A DNA stretch of 55,288 bases, taken from an uncultured Clostridia bacterium (GTDB lineage Bacteria > Bacillota > Clostridia > Oscillospirales > Oscillospiraceae). The notes beneath the pieces are model-generated. The model saw only the letters and a program-made list of their open reading frames with translations, had not been told where the DNA came from and made no database searches. A program made the position numbers and the translations under genes. Shown one piece after another: positions 11,364 through 20,844 of this stretch. Location: positions 1 to 55,288 of the forward strand of contig CAMUYE010000003.1 in the NCBI GenBank assembly GCA_947164825.1. The letters are read 5' to 3'. How positions within the stretch are numbered: the stretch's first letter is position 1; every line of letters begins with the position of its first letter.

Positions 11364-11929
11364 GTTGCTTCTCCTTTTCCTTCGTCCGGTTCAAAAATAC
11401 AGCGCAGAAGCTGCGGCGTACAGCCCATCAGAAGCTCCGCCATTTCCTCCGGACTTCGCTGTCGATCGTAGAAGAGCCAGCGGCGGATCATGCCGAGGGC
11501 GCCGAAGCAGTGGTAGCCGATGGCGAATCGCTCCTCTTCGCTGAGCTTCTCGTGTCCCGTGACTTTTTGCAGGGCGTCTGTAAGCAGATCCACCGAATGC
11601 TTGAGAAAATGGCGGCCAAGGGCGTTTTGCGAATCCTCCGCCAGCGCCCGGCTGTAGAAGACTTCATCCGCCCGGATCCGCCGCAGCGCCACCAACAAGC
11701 CCCGTTCGCCCGGACCGTCCTTCAGCAGAGGGATGCAGTCGTCCACGGTCTGGTCAAAGATCCAGGCTGTGAGATCGTACACGTCCCGAAAATGATAGTA
11801 GAAGGTCCTGCGATCCACCCGGCACAGGGTGCAAAGCTCTCCGACCCGGATCCGGCTGAGCGGTACGCTCACAGTCATGGCTTTCAACGTATCGGCCAGC
11901 CGCTGCTTCGTACGATCGGACGCAGTCAT
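11360..11929 (-). CDS. TetR/AcrR family transcriptional regulator
   Basis: MTASDRTKQRLADTLKAMTVSVPLSRIRVGELCTLCRVDRRTFYYHFRDVYDLTAWIF; TetR HTH pattern. Confidence 0.82.
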   Translation of the reverse strand: MTASDRTKQRLADTLKAMTVSVPLSRIRVGELCTLCRVDRRTFYYHFRDVYDLTAWIFDQTVDDCIPLLKDGPGERGLLVALRRIRADEVFYSRALAEDSQNALGRHFLKHSVDLLTDALQKVTGHEKLSEEERFAIGYHCFGALGMIRRWLFYDRQRSPEEMAELLMGCTPQLLRCIFEPDEGKGEAT

Positions 11930-11973
11930 ATGTATTCCTTCTTTCTCCGTGCGTTCCGTCTGTTTGAAAAGCT

Positions 11974-12687
11974 CTACAGCTCCGTAAACCGTTCCTTCGC
12001 CTTGAAGACGGCACAGATCTCCCGATAGGTGCCAAAGACCGTGGCGCGGTCGCCCTTCTGGAAGACGGATTGGGACGTAGGCTTTTCGTTCACACCGTTT
12101 TCCCGCTCGATCATCAGCACGATCACGTTATGTTTGGAGCTAAGATCGTTCTGCGCCAGGGTCTTCCCCTCCAGCTCCTCCGGAACCATGTACAGGGTGA
12201 CTCTGGCGATGGTCTGCTTTGCCATCTGGTCGATGACAGACACGCTGTTAGTGCTCTTCCCGCTGCCGTAGCGATCCGCGACCCGCTCGATCAAGCGGTC
12301 CAGCCAGAGCCGTACCCGGTGATGGCGGACCAGCAGGAACACCGCCGTGATCGCAAAGATCGGGATCAGCATACTCAAAACGAAGTGCCCGAGCTGGGTT
12401 TCGCCCACAGAAACGAAGATGTTGATGAAAGCGGAGACGATGGTGATATTGAACACGTAGCCGAAGAGCATGGTGATCCGCGCCAGACGGCGTCTGGGTC
12501 GGGCGGAAAGCATCATCTCGCTCTCCCGCGTGGTGAAGCCCGTTCCGGTCAGCAAAGAAACCACCTGGAAACGGGCCTTTTCCTCCGGCAGACCGATCAA
12601 CCGGAACAGCACCGTGAAGACCTCGGTGATGATCCAATACATGAGGATCAGAATGGCAAACAACGAAGCAGCGGCATAGATATTCAT
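11974..12687 (-). CDS. membrane protein with C-terminal TrkA-C (RCK-C) domain
   Basis: N-terminal TM helices (MNIYAAASLFAILILMYWIITEVFTVLF), C-terminal YMVPEELEGKTLAQNDLSSKHNVIVLMIERENGVNEKPTSQSVFQKGDRATVFG. Confidence 0.78.
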   Translation of the reverse strand: MNIYAAASLFAILILMYWIITEVFTVLFRLIGLPEEKARFQVVSLLTGTGFTTRESEMMLSARPRRRLARITMLFGYVFNITIVSAFINIFVSVGETQLGHFVLSMLIPIFAITAVFLLVRHHRVRLWLDRLIERVADRYGSGKSTNSVSVIDQMAKQTIARVTLYMVPEELEGKTLAQNDLSSKHNVIVLMIERENGVNEKPTSQSVFQKGDRATVFGTYREICAVFKAKERFTEL

Positions 12688-12766
12688 GGCTGCTCTCCCA
12701 TCTCCCGCCGAACGGGCGGGTTTTTTCTGGTTCCGGCGCTCTCGGAACGCCTCCGCGCTTTGGGGA

Positions 12767-13774
12767 TCACTTATCCAGGACGGCGACCTGGATCCCCCGT
12801 ACGCTTTCTTCCATCATTTCAAGCTCCCGGGGAGACAGACGGAGGTCCAGGCAGCGGACGGTATCCGCCACGTTGGCGGACTTTCGCATTCCCACCAGGA
12901 GGCTCATGTTGGGGAACTGCGCCAGCGCCCAGGCCTCCACGAGCTGGGCGAAGCTGCAGCCGCGGGCCTCGCAGAGGGGCGTCCAGGCGGCGAAGGCCTT
13001 GCGCAGTCCGTCGTGATACTTTTCCTCCACCCAGGGGATCCGGGCGCGGATGTCGGTCTTGGCGAAGCGCTTTTCCAGGAAGGCGGGGCCCGTCAGGAAG
13101 CCCTCCTCCAGGACGCCGTAGGTCTGGAAGCTGGTGTTGTACTTCTCGCAGAAGGGGAAGTAGTCCCGGCCGTGGAAGGGCGAGAGAATGCTGAAAAATT
13201 CCTGGACCACGCTGACGCCCTGCCGCTTCTGCGGAGCGTTCTGGTATTCCTCCAGATCCGCAGGCTGGGAGTTGGACAGGCCGTAAGCCCGGATTTTTCC
13301 CTCCCGGATCAGATCCTCCAGGACGCCCACCGTGTCGGCCACGGGGAAGGATTTGCAGACGTAGTGGACGATGAGGGAGTCCAGGTAATCGGTCTTCATC
13401 CGGCGCAGAGAGTCCTCCACGTCCCGGCGGATGGCCTCGGGTCGGGTGTCATTGTTGACGGTGTAGCCGTCCCGGGAGTAGTGGAAGTTGCCGCCCTCCC
13501 CTCTCCAGTTCAGGGAGCACTTGGTCTGAAGGACAAAGTCGTGGCGGCGTCCCGCCAGGGCGGCCCCCAAAAGCTCCTCGCTGGCGCCTGTGCCGTAGAC
13601 CGGGGCCGTGTCGATGTAGTTGATGCCGTGATCCTTGCAGGCATCCAGCAGCCGGGCGGCTTCTGCGGCGGTGGAGTCCCTGTCGGACCACACGCTGCCG
13701 CCTCCCAGGCCCCAGGTGCCCAGGGCGACCACGGAAACGTTCAGATCGGAATTGCCTAATTTCTTGTATTGCAT
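12767..13774 (-). CDS. aldo/keto reductase
   Basis: MQYKKLGNSDLNVSVVALGTWGLGG...DHGINYIDTAPVYGTGASEELLG...DYLDSLIVHYV...RAYGLSNS. Confidence 0.93.
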   Translation of the reverse strand: MQYKKLGNSDLNVSVVALGTWGLGGGSVWSDRDSTAAEAARLLDACKDHGINYIDTAPVYGTGASEELLGAALAGRRHDFVLQTKCSLNWRGEGGNFHYSRDGYTVNNDTRPEAIRRDVEDSLRRMKTDYLDSLIVHYVCKSFPVADTVGVLEDLIREGKIRAYGLSNSQPADLEEYQNAPQKRQGVSVVQEFFSILSPFHGRDYFPFCEKYNTSFQTYGVLEEGFLTGPAFLEKRFAKTDIRARIPWVEEKYHDGLRKAFAAWTPLCEARGCSFAQLVEAWALAQFPNMSLLVGMRKSANVADTVRCLDLRLSPRELEMMEESVRGIQVAVLDK

Positions 13775-13792
13775 GGTTTATCTCCTGTCGGG

Positions 13793-13938
13793 AATGCAAA
13801 ATGCAAAATGCAAGATGCAAAATGGAAATGGCCGGGGGAGCGGACAACAGAGTGCCGTCCCTACAGGCGGGCAGATTGCCCGCGCTGCAGGCTGGGGGAC
13901 GGGCCGGGGGAGCGGGCGGTCAATGACCGCCCCTACGA
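13793..13938. repeat. mosaic repeat block: GCAAAAT heptads + variable-stem palindromes
   Basis: (GCAAAAT)x4 degenerate at 13796-13823; CGGGCA-GAT-TGCCCG-CGCTGCA (13868-13889); GGGCGGTC-AAT-GACCGCCC-CTACGA (13914-13938). Confidence 0.85.
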
Positions 13939-15162
13939 GCGGCGCTTGCGGAACAGGTACTCGTCCAGTTCGGTTTTGACTTTCTCGGGGATCTCGCGGC
14001 TGACGGGGCAGACCGCGGCGTTCGCCATCCGTTTCGTGAAGGCCGCGATGAAGGCGATGTCCTTCTCCATCTGGGCCATGGACAGGAGCTCGGGGAGATC
14101 GTAGCGGCAGTGGATGGGGGCGGCGTTGGGGCCGGCGATCCGGGCGAAGCTCAGGGCGGGAACGCCCTTGTCGGCAAAGGGGGTGGAGTCGCTGGAATAG
14201 ACGCCGGTCTTCGCCTCCACGGGGAAGCCCAGCTCCGCGCCCATATAGCCCAGGTAGTTTGCCAGCTTTTCCTCGGCGGTGACCTTGGAGATAAACTTGC
14301 CCAGCCAGGTGCCGATCATATCCAGGTTGATATTGAGGGCGAGCTTCGGAAGCTCCGCCTCGTGGTCCCGTACCCAGGCCTTGGAGCCCAGCAGGCCCCG
14401 CTCCTCGCTGCCGCAGAAGATCAGCCGCAGGCCGTAGTTCAGCTTTTCGGTTTTCAGCGCGTCCAGGACCCCCAGGATGCCCACGCAGCCGGACATGTTG
14501 TCGTAGGAGCCGTGGGACAGGGCCGTGGTGTCGTAGTGGGCGGTCAGGGCAATCCACTCGTCCCGCTTGCCGGGGAGCTCCGCGACCACGTTATGGGACT
14601 CGCCCTCCCATTCCCGCTGTTTGATCGTGATGGAGATCCGCTTCGTCTCATGCCGGAGCAGCTCCACGGCGTCGGCGGTGTGGATGGTGGCGCAGAGGAC
14701 CTTCCGCTCCTCCCCCACCACGGCGGCCCGGAGATCCCGCTCGTCGATATCCCGGTTGGGGAAGTTGACGTTGCCGTATTGGAACAGGATGCCCTTGGCC
14801 CCGGCCTTCATCAGATCCTGATAGGCGAAGAAGCCGACGCCGCCGGTGTCCAGCAGGACGATCTTATCCTTCGCGCCGGCGATGGAGACCGGATCGGTGG
14901 CGGGCATGTAATACAGCTCTCCCTCCACGGTCCCGCTGCCGCAGCAGAAAAAGCCCTTGCAGGGGATCTCTCTGCCATCGGCGAGGACGCGGGCCTCCTC
15001 GATCTCGCCCATGGCCACGGGGAAGGCCTCGATCCGGGCCGGGATCCCCAGAGCCTCGCATTGGGCTTTCAGGTATTCGGCCACCTGCAGCTCCTCCGGC
15101 GTGCCGCTGCGGTGGACAAAGTTGGTGTCGTCAAAAATCCGCTGCATCTGTTCATGCGTCAT
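13933..15162 (-). CDS. M28 family metallopeptidase with PA-like insert
   Basis: WIALTAHYDTTALSHGSYDNMSGCVGILGVLDAL, LRLIFCGSEERGLLGSKAWV, SDSTPFADKGVPALSFAR. Confidence 0.88.
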   Translation of the reverse strand: MTHEQMQRIFDDTNFVHRSGTPEELQVAEYLKAQCEALGIPARIEAFPVAMGEIEEARVLADGREIPCKGFFCCGSGTVEGELYYMPATDPVSIAGAKDKIVLLDTGGVGFFAYQDLMKAGAKGILFQYGNVNFPNRDIDERDLRAAVVGEERKVLCATIHTADAVELLRHETKRISITIKQREWEGESHNVVAELPGKRDEWIALTAHYDTTALSHGSYDNMSGCVGILGVLDALKTEKLNYGLRLIFCGSEERGLLGSKAWVRDHEAELPKLALNINLDMIGTWLGKFISKVTAEEKLANYLGYMGAELGFPVEAKTGVYSSDSTPFADKGVPALSFARIAGPNAAPIHCRYDLPELLSMAQMEKDIAFIAAFTKRMANAAVCPVSREIPEKVKTELDEYLFRKRRS

Positions 15163-15236
15163 TTTGCGCTCGCTTCCTTTCTGTAATATTCTGATTTTAT
15201 TATATCACAGATTTCCGGAAATGGAAGAGGAAAAGC

Positions 15237-15267
15237 AAAAAAGCGCCGCGTTTGCAGCGCTTTTTCG
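15237..15267 (-). terminator. intrinsic terminator of DUF4358-MBOAT-DHHW operon
   Basis: AAAAAAGCGCcgcgtttgcaGCGCTTTTT downstream (minus-strand sense) of 15307. Confidence 0.7.
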
Positions 15268-15306
15268 CTTTTCGCGGGGCGCTTGCTGCGCGCCGCCGCT
15301 GGGAGT

Positions 15307-16422
15307 TCATCGAACGTGAGCGAGCATGGAGTCCTCACAGAAATTCGGGATATTATAGAGCACAAGAACCTCGGTGATACCGTGCTGCGCAGCATAGGCC
15401 GAAACAGAGCCCCGGAAGAAGCGGAGGTCGATCAGGTGGGTCTCCTCGTAGTCGTCCAGGCAAAACTGGGCGAAGCAGTTGGCGTAGGAGTCCTTGAGGA
15501 TCAGCAGTCGCCCCTCCCCCGCTCCCCGGGCCACGGCGTCGGCTTGGTTGGAGTTGAAGAAGACCCCGTAGGGATCGGCTGTATCCAGAAATTTGCACTC
15601 GTAGATCGAGTCCGCCTCCGAGTTGCCGCCGTTGTAGCTCACGGGCCGGGATTCCCGCTGATACCAGGCTTCGATGGTATCCGGCAAGGCAAAGGGGTCG
15701 TTGACCTTCGCCCAGGTGGTGCCGTAGAAGCGCTCCGTCAGGGTCTCCCGGGCCCAGACCTCCATGGGCGCGGGCGTCTTTCCGGCAGCCTCCCGCCAGG
15801 CGGCGTAGGCGTAATACGCGCCGAGGCTGGTCCAGTGGTGGTCGGTCCGGTAATAGATGTACTCCCATCTGTGGTCTTCCAGCGCCGAAGCGACGCTGCA
15901 CACGGAAAGGCCCGCTTCCTCCGCCGCGGAAATGACCAAGCCCTGGTCCGCCTCCGGCGTCAGAGCCGGAAGCTTCTCCCAGAGGATGCAGGAAGCCGTG
16001 GGGACGGGCATCAGGGTCAGATGGATGCCGTTCTCCCCCAGCCTGTCGGATAAGGACTTCAGCGCGGCAAGGTTTTTGGAAAGCTGCGCTTCATCGAGGG
16101 TCGGATGGCGCTCGATCAGCCAGCCGTCGGCGGCAAAGCTGACGCCGCCGCTCTCAGGCTTGCCGGACATCCGTTCCGCAACCGTTTTCGCGGAGACCCA
16201 GCCGTCCCGGCGCGGAAACTGGTCGGCCAGATAGGTCTCCAGCTCCTGCCCGTATTTGCCGGAAAAGAAGCTCTTTCCGGTGAAGGCGGGGGCCTGCTTC
16301 AAGCTCCGGCGCTCGTGGTCGGACCAACGGCGGTCCGGCAGGATCAGCCCAAGGAGGGTCCCGGCGGCCAGCAGCAGGCAGAAGAGAATCGGCAGCACCA
16401 GTTTTTTCTTCATGTCTGCCAC
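15307..16422 (-). CDS. DHHW domain protein (AlgJ/AlgX-like)
   Basis: RRSLKQAPAFTGKSFFSGKYGQELETYLADQFPRRDGWV...YYRTDHHWTSLGAYYAY...LLILKDSYANCFAQFCLDDYEETHLIDLRFF. Confidence 0.87.
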   Translation of the reverse strand: MADMKKKLVLPILFCLLLAAGTLLGLILPDRRWSDHERRSLKQAPAFTGKSFFSGKYGQELETYLADQFPRRDGWVSAKTVAERMSGKPESGGVSFAADGWLIERHPTLDEAQLSKNLAALKSLSDRLGENGIHLTLMPVPTASCILWEKLPALTPEADQGLVISAAEEAGLSVCSVASALEDHRWEYIYYRTDHHWTSLGAYYAYAAWREAAGKTPAPMEVWARETLTERFYGTTWAKVNDPFALPDTIEAWYQRESRPVSYNGGNSEADSIYECKFLDTADPYGVFFNSNQADAVARGAGEGRLLILKDSYANCFAQFCLDDYEETHLIDLRFFRGSVSAYAAQHGITEVLVLYNIPNFCEDSMLAHVR

Positions 16423-17823
16423 CTAAAAGCGGAAGTAGAGGAAGGGATTGTAGGAGCCGCTGATCAGATAGGCCAGGGACAGGCCGAAGAGGGTCACGAC
16501 CCGCAGCGCGTCCGCCGTGAGCACAAGCCCTTCCTTTCCGGTGGAACGCAGCCGCTCATAGAGCCGTTTAAGCAGGGGCGTGGAGCCCACGGCGCAGAGG
16601 ACCAGCAGGACGGCGTAGGAGCGGAGCTGATAGAGGGCTGTCTGGCTGACAAAGCCTGCGCCCCCGCCGAAGAGGACCCGCAGGAAGCTCAAACCCGCGC
16701 CGAGATCGTCAAAGGCGAAGAGGACCCAGCCCAGCAGGACCGCGAACAAGGTGTAGATCCGGCCGATGGCCGGGGCTTTTTTGATCCAGCGCAGCAGGAA
16801 GAGCTTTTCGATCACCAGCAGGAGGCCGTAATAGACCCCCCAGAGCACGAAGTTCCAGCTTGCCCCATGCCAGAGGCCCGTCAGGAGCCAGACCACGGCA
16901 ATATTCCGAAGCTGCACCGGCAGGCCCTTCCGGTTGCCGCCCAGGGGGATATAAACATAGTCCCGGAACCAGCTTCCCAGGCTCATGTGCCAGCGCCGCC
17001 AGAACTCGGTGACGCTGCCGGAAATATAGGGATAGTCGAAATTCTCCCGGAACTCGAAGCCCAGCATCTTACCCAGACCGATGGCCATATCGGAATAGCC
17101 GGAGAAGTCGAAATAGATCTGGAAGGCAAAGGCGATGATCCCCACCCAGGCGCCCAGGGTGGAGAGCCGGGCCGGATCGGTCTGAGAGACCGTGGACCAG
17201 AGCAGGCCGATGTTGTTTGCCAGGAGAACCTTCTTCCCCAGGCCGGTGACGAAGCGCTTGACGCCGTCGCCGAAGCGGTCTGCGGTATAGTCCCGGCAGT
17301 CCAGCTGCTCGGCCACGTCCCGGTAGCGGACGATGGGACCGGCAATGAGCTGGGGAAACAGGGACACGTAGGCCCCGAAGGAGAGGATGTTCCGCTGGGC
17401 CTTGGCCTCGCCCCGGTAGACGTCGATGGTATAGCTCATGGTCTGGAAGGTGTAGAAGGAAATGCCGATGGGGAGGGGCAGACCCAGCTTGCCGATGGAG
17501 GTCCCGAAGAGGCTGTTGAAGCTGCCCAGAAAGAAATCCGTGTACTTAAAGAAGCAGAGCAGGCCGAGATTTCCGATCAGGGAAATAATCAGACCCAGCT
17601 TCTTTTTGTTTGTACCCCGGTACTTCTCCGTCAGCAGGCCGCAGCAGTAGTCCAGGACCGTGGACCAGAGCATGAGGACCACGTAGATGGGCTCTCCCCA
17701 GGCGTAGAAGATCAGGCTGAAGAGGAAGAGCACGGTGTTCCGGGCCCGCGGCGGCAGGACGTAGTAGACCAGCAGCACCGCGGGCAGGAACAGGAACAGA
17801 AAGGTCAGACTGGAAAAAACCAT
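16423..17823 (-). CDS. MBOAT family O-acyltransferase (AlgI-like)
   Basis: MVFSSLTFLFLFLPAVLLVYYVLP...QLIAGPIVRYRDV...FDFSGYSDMAIGLGKMLGFEFRENFDYPYISGSVTEFWRRWHMSLGSWFRDYVYIPLGGNRKG...WLLTGLWHGASWNFVLWGVYYG. Confidence 0.95.
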   Translation of the reverse strand: MVFSSLTFLFLFLPAVLLVYYVLPPRARNTVLFLFSLIFYAWGEPIYVVLMLWSTVLDYCCGLLTEKYRGTNKKKLGLIISLIGNLGLLCFFKYTDFFLGSFNSLFGTSIGKLGLPLPIGISFYTFQTMSYTIDVYRGEAKAQRNILSFGAYVSLFPQLIAGPIVRYRDVAEQLDCRDYTADRFGDGVKRFVTGLGKKVLLANNIGLLWSTVSQTDPARLSTLGAWVGIIAFAFQIYFDFSGYSDMAIGLGKMLGFEFRENFDYPYISGSVTEFWRRWHMSLGSWFRDYVYIPLGGNRKGLPVQLRNIAVVWLLTGLWHGASWNFVLWGVYYGLLLVIEKLFLLRWIKKAPAIGRIYTLFAVLLGWVLFAFDDLGAGLSFLRVLFGGGAGFVSQTALYQLRSYAVLLVLCAVGSTPLLKRLYERLRSTGKEGLVLTADALRVVTLFGLSLAYLISGSYNPFLYFRF

Positions 17824-17826
17824 GTC

Positions 17827-18507
17827 TTAGCCGCCGAGCAGTCCGCCGCTGCCGCCGTTGTCCTCGGGGATGACGGCCAGGTTCTCGGGCACGAAGCCAA
17901 AGAGCTCCGCCAGGGCGGCGTCGATCTTGGCGTATTCGTCAGCGGCCAGCTTGGCCTCGGCCTCGGCGTCGGCGTCCTCGGCGGGAGCCGCGCCGGCGAT
18001 GATCAGCATGACGGTATTGCCGACCTTGTAGATCCGGGCGTTCTCCACCTTGGCGACGCCGAAGGGGTACTGCCGGACGTAGCTCACGGTCTGGGCGAAG
18101 CTCTGGTTGAACAGCTCCACAGCCTCGTCGGCGTAGCCGTCTTCGCATTCGGCGATGGCGATCTGGTCCATGTTGAGGGCGGAGACCAGAGCCTGTTTGG
18201 CAATGCAGCTCTTGACCTTGGTCTGGTCGAGCCAGCCGATGGCGCTGGTGAAGATCTCGTCCTGGGGGACGGTTTCGGTGGCCAGATAGCCTTCGCCCAG
18301 GGCGGCGGCGATGGCGGCTTCGATCTCCGCGGGGGTGGGAGCCTCCGCCGGGGCGGGAGCGGCCGTGGTATCGGGCGCTTTGGTCGTGTCGGGCACGGCG
18401 TTTGTATCGGGGATCTTTTGCGTGTCAGTTGGATCCTTGATTTCAGCGCAGGCGACCAGAGTAAGGAGCATCAGGGCCGCGAGGACAAGACAGAGAAGCT
18501 TTTTCAT
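17827..18507 (-). CDS. DUF4358-like lipoprotein
   Basis: MKKLLCLVLAALMLLTLVACAE lipobox; Pro/Thr/Ala linker; ...PADEYAKIDAAL-type C-terminal domain; directly upstream of MBOAT. Similar to the lipoprotein at 22060. Confidence 0.75.
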   Translation of the reverse strand: MKKLLCLVLAALMLLTLVACAEIKDPTDTQKIPDTNAVPDTTKAPDTTAAPAPAEAPTPAEIEAAIAAALGEGYLATETVPQDEIFTSAIGWLDQTKVKSCIAKQALVSALNMDQIAIAECEDGYADEAVELFNQSFAQTVSYVRQYPFGVAKVENARIYKVGNTVMLIIAGAAPAEDADAEAEAKLAADEYAKIDAALAELFGFVPENLAVIPEDNGGSGGLLGG

Positions 18508-18557
18508 CGTTATTACCTCGTATGTATGGTTTTCGGACGATGGTCCGTTGCGGCTGG

Positions 18558-19196
18558 TTAGACGCCGGAGGATCGGAATTGTTCCGGATCCTGCTCCGAA
18601 ATTCTGATCCGGCAGAGCATCAGAACGGCGGGGCCGGTGAGGGTCAGATCGTCGGGAGCGGAGAGGAGCAGGGCTTCGCCGGGGGCGAGGGTGGAGGACG
18701 GCGGACAAGCGATGCTTGTCTCTGCATGCGCGCTGCCTTCCACGCAGTAAAGCAAGACCTGTTCCGCGGCGGGGGACGGCGGACAAGCAATGCTTGTCCC
18801 TACATTCAGATTTGTCTGAGCAGCGGAAAGATGCAGGACCTCCATAGTACCGGTGACGCGGCCCCGGCGGAGCATCAGGTTGAAGTCCCGGCAGCGGCCC
18901 CGGCTGTGGGTGGCGTCGGCCCCGGAAAAGGCGTGGGTCTCGAAGGGGCGGAGGCGCAGGGGCTCGCCGCCGTTATGGGTCAGCTCGATCTCGCCCTCCA
19001 GGGTGGAGATCCAGCGGTCGTAGTCCGGCAGGGGCGTGAAATCCGACTCTTCCAGATCCACCGTGGCGGAGCTGACGCGCCAGAGGAAGTCGCGGTCGGC
19101 GTAGTTCGCGGTCGGCGGGAAAATGGCGAGCTGGGTCGTCGTGCCGCCGGACCATTTCGAGACAACGTAATCAGCTTTCGTGCGTTTTTGCAGCAT
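18558..19196 (-). CDS. HutD/Ves family protein carrying two in-frame palindromic repeat insertions
   Basis: MLQKRTKADYVVSKWSGGTTTQLAIFPPTANYADRDFLWRVSSATVDLEESDFTPLPDYDRWISTLEGEIEL; in-frame GTSIACPPS and ETSIACPPS at the two palindromes. Confidence 0.85.
   Translation of the reverse strand: MLQKRTKADYVVSKWSGGTTTQLAIFPPTANYADRDFLWRVSSATVDLEESDFTPLPDYDRWISTLEGEIELTHNGGEPLRLRPFETHAFSGADATHSRGRCRDFNLMLRRGRVTGTMEVLHLSAAQTNLNVGTSIACPPSPAAEQVLLYCVEGSAHAETSIACPPSSTLAPGEALLLSAPDDLTLTGPAVLMLCRIRISEQDPEQFRSSGV
18697..18806. repeat. two variable-stem palindromes inside HutD-like CDS
   Basis: GGCGGACAAGC-GAT-GCTTGTCTCTGCAT (18702-18726) and GGCGGACAAGC-AAT-GCTTGTCCCTACAT (18778-18805). Confidence 0.85.
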
Positions 19197-19249
19197 AGTG
19201 ATTCCTCTTTCTGGGGATCGGAATGTCTTGCGAAAGATAGAACGGGAGA

Positions 19250-19345
19250 TGCGGATTGCCACGACCAGTGTACGCACTGGTCTCGCAATGACAATCCTGG
19301 GAGGCCGGTGCCTCGGGCGGGCGGCCAATGGCCGCCCCTACGGCG
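19250..19345. repeat. mosaic repeat: GATTGCCACG..CCAGTG..CACTGG..CGCAATGAC element + variable-stem palindrome
   Basis: 19254-19292 resembles the reverse complement of 41968-42006; GGGCGGCC-AAT-GGCCGCCC-CTACGG at 19319-19343. Confidence 0.8.
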
Positions 19346-20677
19346 TTATTCGGCAAGGAAGGCGCCCTGGCCGTCGGTGGTGAAGTGGGTGGCGTAGAAG
19401 GCGGCGGAGGCGCGGATCAGGTGCTCCAGATCCTTGACGCCGGCGGTCTCATAGGCGGAGTGCATGGCAAGCTGGGGCAGGCCCAGATCCACAGTGTTCA
19501 TGGACACGTGGGCCATGGCGATATTGCCCAGGGTGGAGCCGCCCATCTCATCGGAACGGTTGGCAAAGAACTGGACGGGCACGCCGGCCTTCTCACAGAC
19601 GCCCCGGAACAGGGCCACGGAGACCGCGTCGGAGGTGTACTTCTGTCCGGCGTGGGATTTGACCACGATGCCCTCGTTCATAAAGGTGCAGTTGGTGGCG
19701 TCGGTCTTCTCGGGATGGTTGGGATGGACCGCGTGGGCGTTGTCGCAGGAGAGCATGAAGCTCCGGGCCACGGCGCAGCGGTAGTCCTCGTCGTCCCAGC
19801 CCAGGCCCTTGGCGATCCGGCGCAGCACGTCCTCCAGCATGGTGGAGTCGGCGCCCTGCTTGGTGCCGGAGCCGACTTCTTCGTTGTCAAAGCAGCACCA
19901 GAGCTGGACGCTCTTCTCGTTTTTGCCCTGAAGCAGGCCCTGGAGGGTAGCCCAGGCGCATTCCAGGTCGTCCAGACGGCCCGCGGAGACGAATTCGTTT
20001 TCCGCGCCCCAAACCGTGGGGGCCATGCGGTTGTAGAGATAGAGATCGGAGCCCAGGACTTCCGTCTCGGCGACGCCCGCCTGCTCGGCCACCATGCGGC
20101 GGAAGGCGCCCTTCTCGAGCGTTCCGGAGCCCAGCAGCGGCACCATGTCGATCTGCTTGTTGAAGGTGAAGCCGTCGTTGATCTTGCGGTTCATATGGAT
20201 CGCCACGTTGGGAATCAGCACCAGATCCCGGTCGAAGTCGATGAGCTTCGTCTCATAGCGCTCCCCCGCTTCGGTTTTGGTCCGCACCAGGACCCGGCCC
20301 GCCACGCCCAGGGGACGGTCCAGCCAGGTGGAGCAGATCATGCCGCCGTAGCCCTCGGTGTTGAGCTGGACGTACTTATCCCGGACCCGGAGCTCCGCGT
20401 TCTCCTTGATCTTGAAGCAGGGAGAGTCGGAGTGGGAGGCCGTGAGGGTGAAGCAGGGCTCGGAAAGATCGGTTCCGACCCGGAAGGCCAGGATGCTGGA
20501 GCCGTTGCGAACCGTGAAATAGGATCCGCCGGGGGCGATCGTCCAGCGGCGGCTCTCGGGCAGCTCGGCGAAGCCGGCGGCCAGGAGCTCCTGCCGCAGA
20601 TTCTCTACGGCGTGGAAGGTGGAGGGGCTGTTTTTCAGGAAGGTCATCAGATTCTTCAGAGCGGTTTCGGTTTGCAT
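19346..20677 (-). CDS. M18 family aminopeptidase
   Basis: LKNSPSTFHAVENLRQELLAAGF...ASHSDSPCFKIKENAEL...GGMICSTWLDRPLGVAGRVLV...CCFDNEEVGSGTKQGADS...DNAHAVHPNHPEK. Confidence 0.93.
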   Translation of the reverse strand: MQTETALKNLMTFLKNSPSTFHAVENLRQELLAAGFAELPESRRWTIAPGGSYFTVRNGSSILAFRVGTDLSEPCFTLTASHSDSPCFKIKENAELRVRDKYVQLNTEGYGGMICSTWLDRPLGVAGRVLVRTKTEAGERYETKLIDFDRDLVLIPNVAIHMNRKINDGFTFNKQIDMVPLLGSGTLEKGAFRRMVAEQAGVAETEVLGSDLYLYNRMAPTVWGAENEFVSAGRLDDLECAWATLQGLLQGKNEKSVQLWCCFDNEEVGSGTKQGADSTMLEDVLRRIAKGLGWDDEDYRCAVARSFMLSCDNAHAVHPNHPEKTDATNCTFMNEGIVVKSHAGQKYTSDAVSVALFRGVCEKAGVPVQFFANRSDEMGGSTLGNIAMAHVSMNTVDLGLPQLAMHSAYETAGVKDLEHLIRASAAFYATHFTTDGQGAFLAE

Positions 20678-20732
20678 GGGGATTCCTCCTTTTTGATTTC
20701 TTCCGTTATTCTATCACATGCCGGGGAAGAAT

Positions 20733-20760
20733 GCAAAACGCAAAATGCAAAACGCAAAAT
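20733..20760. repeat. 7-bp tandem repeat (GCAAAAC/GCAAAAT)x4
   Basis: gcaaaac gcaaaat gcaaaac gcaaaat. Confidence 0.9.
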
Positions 20761-20844
20761 ATTTTTCTGTTTGGGAACAAATCGCAAGCGGGATCGTCTA
20801 TTGTTTTCGGATCGGAGTGCCGATCCGGATTGGAGGAACAAACC

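Noticed and set aside
16105-18561. 818-aa plus ORF opposite DHHW/MBOAT/DUF4358
   Set aside because: Spans several real minus genes; low-complexity Gln/Gly/Glu composition, no motif.
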